A DNA stretch of 64,000 bases from GCA-2720975 sp964467985. Lineage in GTDB: Bacteria > Planctomycetota > UBA1135 > GCA-002686595. This document shows, piece after piece, positions 51,616 through 60,787 of this stretch (positions are counted from its first letter, which is position 1; every line of letters starts with the position of its first letter). The stretch is from contig CAYXTP010000001.1 of NCBI GenBank assembly GCA_964467985.1, positions 186,001 to 250,000 of the forward strand, in the 5' to 3' direction. Both the position numbers and the translations under genes were made by a program. The notes beneath the pieces are model-generated. The model was not told the origin of the DNA, made no database searches, and saw only the letters and a list, made by a program, of their open reading frames with translations.

Positions 51616-53391
51616 ATGCTCCAAATCCGCCAGCGCAACCTATTGGTCCTGCTCATCGTGTGTCTAGCGGTGGGTGGTGTGGCCATCCAGTCCTTGCTGA
51701 ATTCCGAGGTGAAGCCTCTGGATCCCGGTCAGGTCAGGGTGACTCGGGCGCCGACTCCGGACCTTGAGGGTCCCGCGACTCCCGATGCCCAAGCCATGGC
51801 CGCGCCCAAGGTGACTGCGACAGAGGAAGACGGGGCCACGTCGGTGATCCACCCGCTTGAAGTAGAGCTCACCTTGCTTGAACGCGGCTCCATCGACGCG
51901 TTGGAGGGCATGCTGCCGGTGGGCACAGGCGCCTCGGCTAGGATCAAGGGCACCCTGCTCCCCGATCGCGGGGCTCTGACCACTGGCACGGTGACGTTCA
52001 CCGCCGGTCCCAATCGAGGGCGCTTGCTCACGACCGATGCGGAGGGGAATTTTGGAGCCTCAGACCTCTACCAGGGTCTGTCCATTGTGCTGATCGAAAG
52101 CGATCGAGGGATTCGTTCTGAACGCGAGGTGATGTTGCGTCAGCTAGGGACCTCACGGCTCGATGTTTCCCTGAGTCGCGGCGATGCGTGTGTTGTGCGT
52201 GGATACGTTCGGGATCGCGATGAAAAGCCAATTGGGCAGGTCAAGGTGCGCATGGACGCGCAGGAGACATTCACCGATGAGTTCGGGGAGTTCTTCTTCC
52301 CACGCATCTCCCCGGGCAAGATTCTGACGGTTGTGACCAGTCCGGGCTACGCGAGCTACCGCGAGGAACTCTACGTGCCCCGTAGCGGCGCGATCGAGAA
52401 GGACAAGCTCAAGTTCATCCTCGACAAGGGTGTGTCCCTACAGCTGAGCGTTGAAGCCTTGGTGGGCGCAAAGGGACCTTCACAGGCTTACATTTTCCCG
52501 ATCGGGGTTCAGCGCACCAACTCAGTACGTGGACAGCGCACTTTCCCCTGGCATCTAATCAACCCGGTCGAAATTCCTCCTGGCCGCACGGTTACGGTGG
52601 ACGGCCTACCCGGGGGGCATGTGAGCCTGATGATCTTTCATCCCGGCGGCACCGGTTCGCCGGCGCTGACGAACAAGAAGCTGTTCGTGGGCCGTGGCAA
52701 CCAGCACGGTTTCACCCTCAAGGCGGCACCGACCCTGAGCGGTCAGGTGGTCGAGCCCGACGGCTCCCCGGCGGCGCGCGCCATCGTGCACCTCGACGCG
52801 CCCAACGTGGGGCTCGCGACGACCAAGGTGATGCAGCAGAAGTTCACGCACAATTTGAGCATGGTCTTGCCGCACCTGCCCTCGGGTCGGCAAACCGTTG
52901 AGTGTGATGGGCAGGGGCGGTTTTCTTTGACCCTCTACCCCGCAATTTCCAATGGCTACTACCTGAGCGCGATCAGCTCAGACGGCACCCATGAAGTGCG
53001 GCGCAGCGTTGGCTCCGGACCGAACGAGATCGAGTTGAAATTGCAGCCAGTCAACAGGGCAACGGGGCGCCTGGAAATCGGACTTGCCGGCCGCTTCCAG
53101 GGCTTGCCCGTCAAGATCACCCGCAAGGGCAAGCCGAGTGACACGGTCATCCTGGAGCCCGGCGATCCGCTCATCGTCGATGGCTTGGAACCTGGCGTTT
53201 GGAGGGCAGAGGTCTGGTGGAACCACGATCATCTGAAGAGCGCACGCCAATTTGATCTGAGTCCCACCGGCGAGGCTTTCTTCGCCGTGGTCTTGCCCAC
53301 CGGGGCTCTGGAAGGTCAGAGCGCAGAAGAGCGTCGACGGGCGGGGCTGCCGCCGTCGGGCGCAGCTTCAGTCCCTTCGAACGGAGGCTAG
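51616..53391 (+). CDS. Membrane-anchored carboxypeptidase-regulatory-like domain protein
   Basis: A 591-residue protein with an N-terminal hydrophobic segment (residues 8-25) acting as signal or anchor. At least three beta-sandwich domains of the carboxypeptidase-regulatory type follow: ARIKGTLLPDRGALTTG with DAEGNFGASDLYQG, then CVVRGYVRDRDEKPIGQVKVRMDAQETFTDEFGEFFFPRI and, later, LSGQVVEPDGSPAARAIVHLDAP. These domains usually bind ligands or act as spacers in surface proteins. The C-terminal tail is Ser/Ala-rich. ATG 51616 is preferred because it places the hydrophobic segment at the N terminus. Function unknown. Confidence 0.82.
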   Translation: MLQIRQRNLLVLLIVCLAVGGVAIQSLLNSEVKPLDPGQVRVTRAPTPDLEGPATPDAQAMAAPKVTATEEDGATSVIHPLEVELTLLERGSIDALEGMLPVGTGASARIKGTLLPDRGALTTGTVTFTAGPNRGRLLTTDAEGNFGASDLYQGLSIVLIESDRGIRSEREVMLRQLGTSRLDVSLSRGDACVVRGYVRDRDEKPIGQVKVRMDAQETFTDEFGEFFFPRISPGKILTVVTSPGYASYREELYVPRSGAIEKDKLKFILDKGVSLQLSVEALVGAKGPSQAYIFPIGVQRTNSVRGQRTFPWHLINPVEIPPGRTVTVDGLPGGHVSLMIFHPGGTGSPALTNKKLFVGRGNQHGFTLKAAPTLSGQVVEPDGSPAARAIVHLDAPNVGLATTKVMQQKFTHNLSMVLPHLPSGRQTVECDGQGRFSLTLYPAISNGYYLSAISSDGTHEVRRSVGSGPNEIELKLQPVNRATGRLEIGLAGRFQGLPVKITRKGKPSDTVILEPGDPLIVDGLEPGVWRAEVWWNHDHLKSARQFDLSPTGEAFFAVVLPTGALEGQSAEERRRAGLPPSGAASVPSNGG

Positions 53392-53463
53392 GGAGTAGGG
53401 GCAGACGACCGGGGGGGACGCTACCATGTCTCGCCGCTCCCCGACTCGAACGCAACCTGCCCC

Positions 53464-54999
53464 GTGAAGACACTCACCCTCGACGGCACATCCCTCACGC
53501 TGAACGACCTGGAGCCCTTGGCTCGCGGCGCAGACCTGCGCCTGCGCATTACCCGTGAGGCGCGCAAGGCCGTTCGCCACTCGCGCAAGTTCGTGGAGGA
53601 CATCGTGCGCCAGGGCACCGTCGTCTACGGTGTGAGCACCGGATTCGGCAAGCTCAAGAACGAGGCCATCGACCCTGGTGACTTGAGCGAACTGCAGGCC
53701 AATTTAATCTTGAGCCACTGCGTTGGCGTGGGTGATCCCATGCCCCTGGCGGAAGTCCGCATTGCCCAGGTGCTGAGACTGAACAGTCTGCTGCGTGGCT
53801 ATTCTGGCGTGCGGCCAGTCTTGGTGGATGCTCTCGTGCGACTCTTCAATGCCGGCTTCACGCCTGAGGTTCCGCAGCAGGGTTCCGTTGGAGCCAGCGG
53901 TGACCTCGCTCCTCTGGCCCACATGGCCGCCGCCTACATGGGACACGGCCATGCATGGGTCCGCGGCAAGCGTCGGCGCGCACGTGCGGCCCTAAAGGCA
54001 ATCGGCGAACAGCCGCTGCAATACGCGGCCAAGGAGGGGCTGGCACTGATCAACGGGACCGAGATCATGAAGGCCACTGGCGTGATCACGGTGTTGGGCG
54101 CCCAGAATCTCTCACGCGCGGCGGATGCTGTGGCTTCGGTGACGATCGAGGCCCTCTTGGGCAGCGCCAATCCCTTCCAGGCAATCCTGGCCGAAATCAA
54201 GGACAACGATGGTCAGCGGCGCACCTCGGCCAACATTCGGCGCTGCCTGGCCCACTCGCATGTGCTCGAGTCCCACGTTTCTTGCGACCGGGTGCAGGAC
54301 CCCTACTCACTGCGCTGCATTCCGCAGATTCATGGGGCTTTCAAGACGGCGCTCGAGCACGTGGGTGCCGTGCTCGGTTCAGAACTGAACGCCATCACCG
54401 ACAACCCCATCATCGACCCTGAGAGTGGGGACGTATTCAGTGCGGGCATGTTCCACGGACAACCCCTGTCCGTGATTCAGGACTACCTGGGGCTCTCCAT
54501 GGCCACCATCGCCAATGTCTCCGAGAGGCGCATCGAGCAACTCGTGAATCCAGACCTATCGCATCTGCCGGCGTTTCTGTCTCCCAAGCCCGGGTTGCAT
54601 TCGGGCCTGATGATCGCTCAATACACGGCAGCCTCTCTCGCCAGCGAGAACAAGGTCTTGGCTCACCCGGCATCTGCTGACAGTATCCCGACCAGCGCGA
54701 ACCAAGAGGACCACGTCTCCATGGGCGTCACCGCCGTGCGCAAGGCTCGTACGATTTTGGCCAATTGTGAGCAGGTAGTGGCCATCGAGTGGATCTGCGC
54801 TGCGCAAGCACGCGAGTTCAATATCGAAGTCAAGGCCGGCAGGGGGGCTCAGGCCGCCCACGAATTCCTGCGCGAGCATGTTCCGGCTCTAGACAAGGAC
54901 CGTTACTTGCACCCCGACTTGATCCGGGCTCGAGACTTGCTGAAAGACGGCGAACTTGTGCAAGCCGTCGTGCAAGCGGTCAGGAAGCTGGAGTCTTAG
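53464..54999 (+). CDS. hutH: Histidine ammonia-lyase
   Basis: A 511-residue MIO-dependent lyase removing ammonia from histidine to give urocanate. The cofactor triad A144-S145-G146 is in GSVGASGDLAPLAHMA. YGVSTGFGKLKN near residue 55 holds the catalytic Tyr; RCIPQIHGA, LNAITDNPI and TSANQEDHVSMG are HutH-type. The start is GTG 53464. A TACCAT box (53422-53427) upstream would give a leader of about 30 bases. hutU lies 9 kb away, so the hut genes are split. Histidine is the assignment over phenylalanine because of the QEDH motif and hutU in the window. Confidence 0.92.
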   Translation: MKTLTLDGTSLTLNDLEPLARGADLRLRITREARKAVRHSRKFVEDIVRQGTVVYGVSTGFGKLKNEAIDPGDLSELQANLILSHCVGVGDPMPLAEVRIAQVLRLNSLLRGYSGVRPVLVDALVRLFNAGFTPEVPQQGSVGASGDLAPLAHMAAAYMGHGHAWVRGKRRRARAALKAIGEQPLQYAAKEGLALINGTEIMKATGVITVLGAQNLSRAADAVASVTIEALLGSANPFQAILAEIKDNDGQRRTSANIRRCLAHSHVLESHVSCDRVQDPYSLRCIPQIHGAFKTALEHVGAVLGSELNAITDNPIIDPESGDVFSAGMFHGQPLSVIQDYLGLSMATIANVSERRIEQLVNPDLSHLPAFLSPKPGLHSGLMIAQYTAASLASENKVLAHPASADSIPTSANQEDHVSMGVTAVRKARTILANCEQVVAIEWICAAQAREFNIEVKAGRGAQAAHEFLREHVPALDKDRYLHPDLIRARDLLKDGELVQAVVQAVRKLES

Positions 55000-55777
55000 A
55001 CGCGGGTTCGGCCAGCCAAAGATCCGCCAGAATCAGGAGGCCGATCAGCAGCATGGCGCCCGCGTGGGCCACGCCCCCGAGGACGATCAGGGCGACGAAA
55101 CTCGCTGATTCCCGGGCCAACCACCAGGACACCAAGTCCAGGAGCAAGCCGCCACTGGCCGCTAGGGCCAGACCACCCTTGAGCCGCGCTCCGAAGCGCG
55201 TTGCGAAGATCAGTCCCGTGAGGAGCAGCGTGATGGTCGCCAATCCCAGAGAGTGGGCGTGGGTTGAGGCGACGAGCAACTTGATGTCGGAGGGCGAGAT
55301 TTCCCGACTGAAGGCCACTGCGCGTACGTCATCCAAGTACTCAAGCGGCGGATCGGCCCGCATCGCTTCGGGGGCCGTACGCGAGTGGCAGCCGACGCAA
55401 GACATGTCGAGCAGATCGGCCGGCACATCATCGCCCAGGTCCAAGTTGTCCCAGTTGGGAACGATCTTGGTCGGATCCCCCTCCAGCCAATTCAGCAAGG
55501 CCCGCTTGACCGAATCGTCCAGGGCCTCTTGGCCCTCCAACTCCCCGGGGTGTCCCGACTGCAACGCCATGAGCAGGGGCGCCTCACTGCTGACCCCGTG
55601 ATAGGCCCCCTCGAGGTCCGTCATCGATAGCCCTTCGCGCCCGTCCCTGTTCTGATGGTGCTCGCTCATGTGCAAGCCTGAAACCAGGTAGCCGCCCAGG
55701 ACAACCAGGATCAAGAACGAGAGGGACAGGCGGGCCGCAATGGGCAGGGCGCGCAGGCGTAGGGGGAAGCGAGTCAT
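54980..55777 (-). CDS. Membrane protein with one CxxCH heme site
   Basis: A 265-residue protein. An N-terminal helix (about 10-33) is followed by a soluble region with the heme-attachment motif in MSCVGCHS, then at least four helices near residues 165-255, starting ASTHAHSLGLATITLLLTG. The His residues in HAHS and in a later HAGAM helix could be axial ligands for heme b or c. Not a family I can name. It is last in a four-gene minus-strand unit with two Gfo/Idh/MocA genes and apbE, so an electron-transfer role is likely. Its end overlaps the hutH end by 20 bases. Confidence 0.75.
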   Translation of the reverse strand: MTRFPLRLRALPIAARLSLSFLILVVLGGYLVSGLHMSEHHQNRDGREGLSMTDLEGAYHGVSSEAPLLMALQSGHPGELEGQEALDDSVKRALLNWLEGDPTKIVPNWDNLDLGDDVPADLLDMSCVGCHSRTAPEAMRADPPLEYLDDVRAVAFSREISPSDIKLLVASTHAHSLGLATITLLLTGLIFATRFGARLKGGLALAASGGLLLDLVSWWLARESASFVALIVLGGVAHAGAMLLIGLLILADLWLAEPASKTPAS

Positions 55778-55785
55778 GGATCGAT

Positions 55786-57021
55786 CTACTCCAGGCTGAA
55801 GTCCTGCTCCGGGATGGCCACCTCTCTGCCCGTGCGAACCGCCTCCGCCGCACGGATGGCTACGGCTGTCGCGCGTAGGCCCTCTTCGGCAGAGCAACAC
55901 AGGTTCCCCTCTTCCGTCACCGCCAGCAGGAAGTTTTCCAGCGCGTAATACAGCTGAGGGTGGGGGAGGCCAATGCCTTCCTTCAATTTGCCCTGGGCCG
56001 CGAGCTGCGTTGCATCGGCGATGAGGATGATGCCTTCGTCCTGGTGGAATTGCTGGCGGGTCGCGTAGACCTCCCACTCGAACGTCGTCGAGTCCGCCTC
56101 CTTGAACATCCAGGCGTGGGTGCCGGCCAGCTTGACCGTGCCCATGGTTCCGGCGATGAGCGAATACTCTCCCTCGAACGAGGTTCCTAGGCACCCTTCC
56201 CACGTACTGCGCACGCCTCCGGGGAATTGAAATTCACAGTGCACTGTGTCAGCGACCTCGCGCCCGTCCTTCCAGGCCAAGACCTCACCCGATCCACGAA
56301 CCGAAGTGGGGTACTGGCCGGTGAACCAATGCAGCACGTCGAAGTGGTGCGTGCCCAGTTCGCCCACCATGCCCAAGGAGATTTCTGGGTCCAGCCGCCA
56401 ATTCAGGAACTTGTCTCGAGCGGGATCTGAGGAGGGCGTGCGCCAGGAGGTCTTCTTCTTGAACTGGCTGCGCATGCTCAGTGTGTCGCGGATCGCACCC
56501 GTGCGTACGAAGGAACGCGCCAAGGTGTAGACCGGGTTGGCGCGCCCCGCCATGCCCGTTTGAAACTTGCCCTTGGCTGCTCGAGCCGCTCGTGCGATGG
56601 CCTTGGCATCTTCCAGCGTGTGCGCCAGGGGAGCTTCGCAATAGACGTGCTTGCCAGCGCTCAAGGTATCCTCGCACAGGGCTCGATGCTGGTGCGTGGG
56701 GGTGGCCACGATGACTGCATCCAGGTCGGGTTCGGACTCCAGCATCTGCTTGTGGTCTGCATAGAACCCTGCCCCGGGCGCGCGCCGTTTGGCGCCTGTC
56801 AAGCGTCGGTCATCGCTGTCGCACACGGCCGCAATGGTCACGTTTTCGATCTTGCCTAGCTCTCCGAGAATGACGCGGCCTTGCCGCCCGGCACCGATCA
56901 GGCCCACACGCACCGGTGCACCCAGCGCACGCGGGGAGGCAGATAGGTCGGGCTGGAAGGCCATCACAGCGGCGGCGCCGGCAGCACCCTTCAGGAAAGT
57001 ACGTCGGTCGGGGGTTGTCAT
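55786..57021 (-). CDS. Tat-exported Gfo/Idh/MocA family oxidoreductase
   Basis: A 411-residue oxidoreductase with twin-arginine signal DRRTFLKGAAGAAAV. The Rossmann motif is VRVGLIGAGRQG. AVCDSDD, VIVATPTHQHRAL and YCEAPLAHT (in place of EKP, here EAP) follow, and the substrate domain has GELGTHHFDVLHWF with the catalytic-region His. The Lys-to-Ala change in the EKP motif is noteworthy. It is coupled to apbE by a four-base overlap (ATGA). Periplasmic location implies an unusual cofactor supply or a tightly bound NAD. Confidence 0.88.
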   Translation of the reverse strand: MTTPDRRTFLKGAAGAAAVMAFQPDLSASPRALGAPVRVGLIGAGRQGRVILGELGKIENVTIAAVCDSDDRRLTGAKRRAPGAGFYADHKQMLESEPDLDAVIVATPTHQHRALCEDTLSAGKHVYCEAPLAHTLEDAKAIARAARAAKGKFQTGMAGRANPVYTLARSFVRTGAIRDTLSMRSQFKKKTSWRTPSSDPARDKFLNWRLDPEISLGMVGELGTHHFDVLHWFTGQYPTSVRGSGEVLAWKDGREVADTVHCEFQFPGGVRSTWEGCLGTSFEGEYSLIAGTMGTVKLAGTHAWMFKEADSTTFEWEVYATRQQFHQDEGIILIADATQLAAQGKLKEGIGLPHPQLYYALENFLLAVTEEGNLCCSAEEGLRATAVAIRAAEAVRTGREVAIPEQDFSLE

Positions 57022-58007
57022 TGAGTTTGTAGGGGCGCCGCTTGGCGGGAAGGGGGAACGTGACTGAATCCGGTTGACTCGGGGGCGCAGACGCGCGGTC
57101 GATGAAACCAGTGAGCAGGTGCTGCTCCACCCGATTCCTCAGCCGTGCCCAGCAGGGATTCCATGTGAGCGGGCAGTACGCTGTGGTTGGCACTGACTAG
57201 CAAGGCGGTAGACCAAGCGTCCGCTTCGGCGGCACTGGATGAGAGGGTCGCTGCGACCAGCGCGGCAGAAGCGGGTTCACCCGTCCGAGGGTCCAGTACG
57301 TGCCCTACACGCCGGCCCTCATGCTGCACAGAGCGGCTGCTCGGTGCAGAGACAGATAGGCAATCGTCGCAAAGAACCACTCGCGGGGCATCGCGACCCG
57401 GTCCCAGGGCAATGGGCCAGCCCTCGCGATTAAGGGGGTGCCCAATCGCCACGACGGTGCTGGTACCTCCATGCAACAATGCGCGCTGAACTCCTGCTTC
57501 GCGCAAGACTTGGGCTGCCAGATCCAGCGCGTGACCCTTGGCCACTCCACCCATGTCGAGAGCGATTCCTCGCGAATGGAAGACAACTCGATTGGGGTTG
57601 CGCAGCAGACCCACTCCAAGTTTCCACCCGATGTGGGTCCGAGCTTCCTCCACAGACGTCTCTGCCGTTTGGGCTAGATCGTCGTGCAGTCCGAAGGCGC
57701 GCATCAGCGGAGCGACGGTGGGGTCAAAGGACCCATGACTGGCGAGATGAACGCGCTCGCACAGTTCGAACAGTCCGAAGGTGTCGGGATCGACTGCCAC
57801 CGGTTGGTTGGCCGCGTTGCGCTGGATATGCGACAGCAAGCTGTCCCGCCGGAACAGAGAAAGACGTGCATCAAGCTGCTCCACTTCCGCCAGGGCCTCT
57901 TCCCCAGCGGCGCGTAGATAGGACTCAGCCCGGGGGCCTTCGTCCTCGCCTTGCAGGACGAGTTCAAAACGCGTCCCCATGGCCTGCAAAGCCAGTCGCA
58001 CGAGCAT
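57018..58007 (-). CDS. apbE: ApbE-family FAD:protein FMN transferase
   Basis: A 329-residue flavinyl transferase that attaches FMN to Thr/Ser of target proteins. The family motifs are present: MGTRFELVLQGED, DARLSLFRRDS, FDPTVAPLM, LDMGGVAKGHALD, GGTSTVVAIG, the HVLDPRTGEPA stretch and SSSAAEADAWSTALLV for magnesium. There is no clear signal peptide or lipobox, so it may act in the cytoplasm. It is sandwiched between two exported Gfo/Idh/MocA genes and a heme-type membrane protein, suggesting a flavinylated redox partner not yet recognised. Confidence 0.92.
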   Translation of the reverse strand: MLVRLALQAMGTRFELVLQGEDEGPRAESYLRAAGEEALAEVEQLDARLSLFRRDSLLSHIQRNAANQPVAVDPDTFGLFELCERVHLASHGSFDPTVAPLMRAFGLHDDLAQTAETSVEEARTHIGWKLGVGLLRNPNRVVFHSRGIALDMGGVAKGHALDLAAQVLREAGVQRALLHGGTSTVVAIGHPLNREGWPIALGPGRDAPRVVLCDDCLSVSAPSSRSVQHEGRRVGHVLDPRTGEPASAALVAATLSSSAAEADAWSTALLVSANHSVLPAHMESLLGTAEESGGAAPAHWFHRPRVCAPESTGFSHVPPSRQAAPLQTQ

Positions 58008-58022
58008 GCCTGGTAGGGGCGA

Positions 58023-59336
58023 CTACTCGCGCGCGTACAGGCGGGTCTGCGGATCGTAGGCCCAGGTGCCACCTTCCCACATGGCCTTCGTGGACAAGTC
58101 CACGGCGACCATGACCTTGGCGGCCAACTCGACCTGACTGACATTCTGCTCCCGCGTGCGGATGCAGTTGATCCAATCGAGGCGCAGGCTCGGTTGTTCG
58201 TCCACCTTCTTGCACTGGATGGTGCGCGGCTCCGTGTCCTCAGCGTATTTCTGCTCCGGGCGCACTTCGCAGTTGTTGCTGCCCAGGTAGATGTTGGCTC
58301 GGTTGCCGCGGATCAGGACTTCAAGCCCAGTGGCGTTGATCGTCGAGCCGGCCACGATCATGGTGTGGTCTTTCTCCATGCCCAGGTTCAAGAATACCTG
58401 GTCATGGTTCTCCATGTCGTGATCGATGAAGTGTCCGCCGATCGCTGCGACTCGTGTGGGCCAGCCGCGGTCCAGGGCGTACATCAAGGGAGTCATCATG
58501 TGCACCAGAAGGTCGCCGATGATGCCCGTGGAGAAATCCTTATAGCGGCGCCAGCGGTGGTAGAGCTTGGGATCCCAATCACGAACCCCACGTGAGCCAC
58601 ACCAGGCCTCCCAGTCCAAGGTCTCGCCTGGCTTGACTCGGTCATCGATGCGGTAGTAGTTCCACTCACCCTCTGGTGTGTTGCGGCAGTAGCTCGTCTG
58701 GGAGAGGGTCGGGTGTCCGATCTCGCCTGAGGCGATGAGCTCCTTCGCTTTGCGGTACTTCTCCATCATCATGTACTGCGTGCCGACCTGCAGGCGCATG
58801 TGCGGGTTGGCCTCCATGGTGTCCACCATCCACAGGGCCTCCTCGATGGAGATCGTCATGGGCTTCTCGCAGTACACGTCCTTGCCCGTGCCGATGGCGT
58901 CCATGGCCATTTGGGCGTGCCAATGCTCCGGCGCCGCGATGAGTACACCGTCGATGTCATCACGGGCGAGCATGTCGGTGTAGTCGGTGTAGGTGTCCAC
59001 CTGGACGCCGGGTTGCCCCGCCCGCGCGGTCTTGGCCTTGTCCCCCAACCAAGCTGAGTTCACGTCGGCGAGTGCCACGACCTCAAAGTGCGCGTGCTTG
59101 TTCTTGATCTGGTTCATCATCGAGCCCAAGTGGCCGCCGCCCATGCCACCGGTGCCGATCAAGCCAATGCGAACGGGCGTGCCCTCGGGAATGGGCTGCT
59201 TGTCGCCAGCTCTCGGAATTTCGCGCGCGCCTCCCTGGCCGGGTCCGGCGCAGGCGCCCATGGAAATGGCCCCGGCAGTGGCAGCAGACTTGGTCAAGAA
59301 CTCGCGACGGGTGGAATTGCGGTTGGAGCGGGTCAT
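58023..59336 (-). CDS. Tat-exported Gfo/Idh/MocA family oxidoreductase
   Basis: A 437-residue oxidoreductase, first of the four-gene unit. The signal has TRREFLTKSAATAGAISMGAC, a twin-arginine motif with a possible lipobox Cys. Rossmann motif VRIGLIGTGGMGGGH, then VALADVN, DGVLIAAPEHWHAQMAM and YCEKPMTI (the canonical EKP). The C-terminal part has WRRYKDFSTGIIGDLLVHMMTPLMYAL. It resembles glycosyl hydrolase family 109-like proteins and inositol-dehydrogenase-like proteins of planctomycetes. Substrate unknown. Confidence 0.9.
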   Translation of the reverse strand: MTRSNRNSTRREFLTKSAATAGAISMGACAGPGQGGAREIPRAGDKQPIPEGTPVRIGLIGTGGMGGGHLGSMMNQIKNKHAHFEVVALADVNSAWLGDKAKTARAGQPGVQVDTYTDYTDMLARDDIDGVLIAAPEHWHAQMAMDAIGTGKDVYCEKPMTISIEEALWMVDTMEANPHMRLQVGTQYMMMEKYRKAKELIASGEIGHPTLSQTSYCRNTPEGEWNYYRIDDRVKPGETLDWEAWCGSRGVRDWDPKLYHRWRRYKDFSTGIIGDLLVHMMTPLMYALDRGWPTRVAAIGGHFIDHDMENHDQVFLNLGMEKDHTMIVAGSTINATGLEVLIRGNRANIYLGSNNCEVRPEQKYAEDTEPRTIQCKKVDEQPSLRLDWINCIRTREQNVSQVELAAKVMVAVDLSTKAMWEGGTWAYDPQTRLYARE

Positions 59337-59481
59337 GGGTCGGGTTGAGTGGGGCTAGCAGGTGAGAACCGAGACGAGATCCTACCCCCGGCCTGCCGAA
59401 CTGCGTGTGGCGAATCTTGGATTGCCTGCGTAGCCTCGGGTGTCCCGCGCCACCTCGATTTCTCCACTTCAGACTCCAATC

Positions 59482-60783
59482 ATGAACAGTCCGACCCTGC
59501 TTGCTTGTCTTCTCGCAGCAACTTTCAGCCCCCAGCCGTCAGATGGATGGATGACGGTTTTTGACGGGCAGACCCTGGATGGTTGGACAACCGTCGGCGG
59601 GCGCTATGACGGCCGGGCCGTCTGGACCGTTGAGGACGGAGCCCTGGTCGGTCGTGAAGGGGAGGGCCACGCCGGTGGCCTCATTTACACCGAGCGCGAC
59701 TACCAGGACTTCGTGATCGAGCTCGACGCATGGATCACCTACCCCTTCGATTCCGGCGTCTTTGTGCGCATGCGCCCTGACGGCAAGAAGGGCGCCCAGC
59801 TGACCCTGGATTACCGGCCCAGAGGCGAAGTGGGGGGTATCTACTCCGACGGCTACTACTACCACAACCCAGCTCCCAAGCAGGACTGGGTTCTGGATGG
59901 CTGGAACAAGGTCAAGGTGCGCTGCGCGGGCCAGCCCATGCACCTGTCCATGTGGCTCAACGGAGTGCTGGTCACCGACTATCTGCTGCCGGAAGACGAT
60001 GGAAACTGGGCCGGCGCAGGCAAGATCGGCCTGCAAGTTCATGGCGGCAGCACGGCTCCGCCCACCAGCAAGGTCATGTTCCGCAATGTGCGCGTCCGGG
60101 AGCTGCCGCCGGAAGCTGGCAAGTATTGGAACCAGGACAAGGCAGGTCTCAGGAGCCTCACCGCAGCTGGGGAGGCTCAGGGCTGGCGCTCCATGTTCAA
60201 CGGCAAGGACTTGACCGGTTGGGATGCTGCCGGAGATGGACAGGGTTATCGCGTCTCGGATGGCGTGCTCGAGTTCCTCAAGGACGGAGCATCCCCACAC
60301 CTGGCTACTCAGAAGGACTACACCGATTTCCAACTCCGCTTGGACTTCAAGATCGCCTCCATGGCCAACTCTGGCCTGTTCCTGCGGGCCGATCGTTCGG
60401 GGGGCAACCCCGCCTTTTCTGGCTGCGAAATCCAAATCCTCGACGACTTCAATTGGGAGAAGGAGACGGGCTCTAAGTTGAAGCCCTACCAATTCAGTGG
60501 CGGCTTGTACGGTTCCCAAGCGCCCGCCGTCAAAGACGCTCTCAATACGCTCGGCGAATGGAACACCTACATGGTGACCTACAAGGGCAGTCGTATCGTG
60601 ACCGTCCTCAACGGTCGCATCCTCTACGACGTGGAGACCCACGACCTGAAGCCGGAACAGGGCGCGCCCTGGAAGGACCGCGCAGCCAGCGGTTTCATAG
60701 GCCTACAACGCCATGCACCCGGCGGAGCGCTGGACGGGGATGTCTACGCGAGTTTCCGGAACCTGTACATCCGGGAGCTCTAG
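59482..60783 (+). CDS. Secreted protein with two DUF1080 domains
   Basis: A 433-residue exported protein with a signal peptide (about residues 1-18). Two tandem DUF1080 jelly-rolls: the first opens WMTVFDGQTLDGWTTVGGRYDG and has DFVIELDAWITYPFDSGVFVRM; the second opens WRSMFNGKDLTGWDAAGDG and has DFQLRLDFKIASMANSGLFLR, CEIQILDD and EWNTYMVTYKGSRIVTVLNGR. Such proteins act on keto-glycosides or serve as binding domains. The ATG at 59482 places the signal first. It faces the M14 gene, with only four bases between the stops. Confidence 0.9.
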   Translation: MNSPTLLACLLAATFSPQPSDGWMTVFDGQTLDGWTTVGGRYDGRAVWTVEDGALVGREGEGHAGGLIYTERDYQDFVIELDAWITYPFDSGVFVRMRPDGKKGAQLTLDYRPRGEVGGIYSDGYYYHNPAPKQDWVLDGWNKVKVRCAGQPMHLSMWLNGVLVTDYLLPEDDGNWAGAGKIGLQVHGGSTAPPTSKVMFRNVRVRELPPEAGKYWNQDKAGLRSLTAAGEAQGWRSMFNGKDLTGWDAAGDGQGYRVSDGVLEFLKDGASPHLATQKDYTDFQLRLDFKIASMANSGLFLRADRSGGNPAFSGCEIQILDDFNWEKETGSKLKPYQFSGGLYGSQAPAVKDALNTLGEWNTYMVTYKGSRIVTVLNGRILYDVETHDLKPEQGAPWKDRAASGFIGLQRHAPGGALDGDVYASFRNLYIREL

Positions 60784-60787
60784 GGGG

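Noticed and set aside
53426..53467. Thirteen-codon frame whose TGA overlaps the hutH GTG, as a leader peptide
   Set aside because: Its ATG lies inside the likely TACCAT -10 box, so it would not be in the transcript, and the peptide has no histidine codons.
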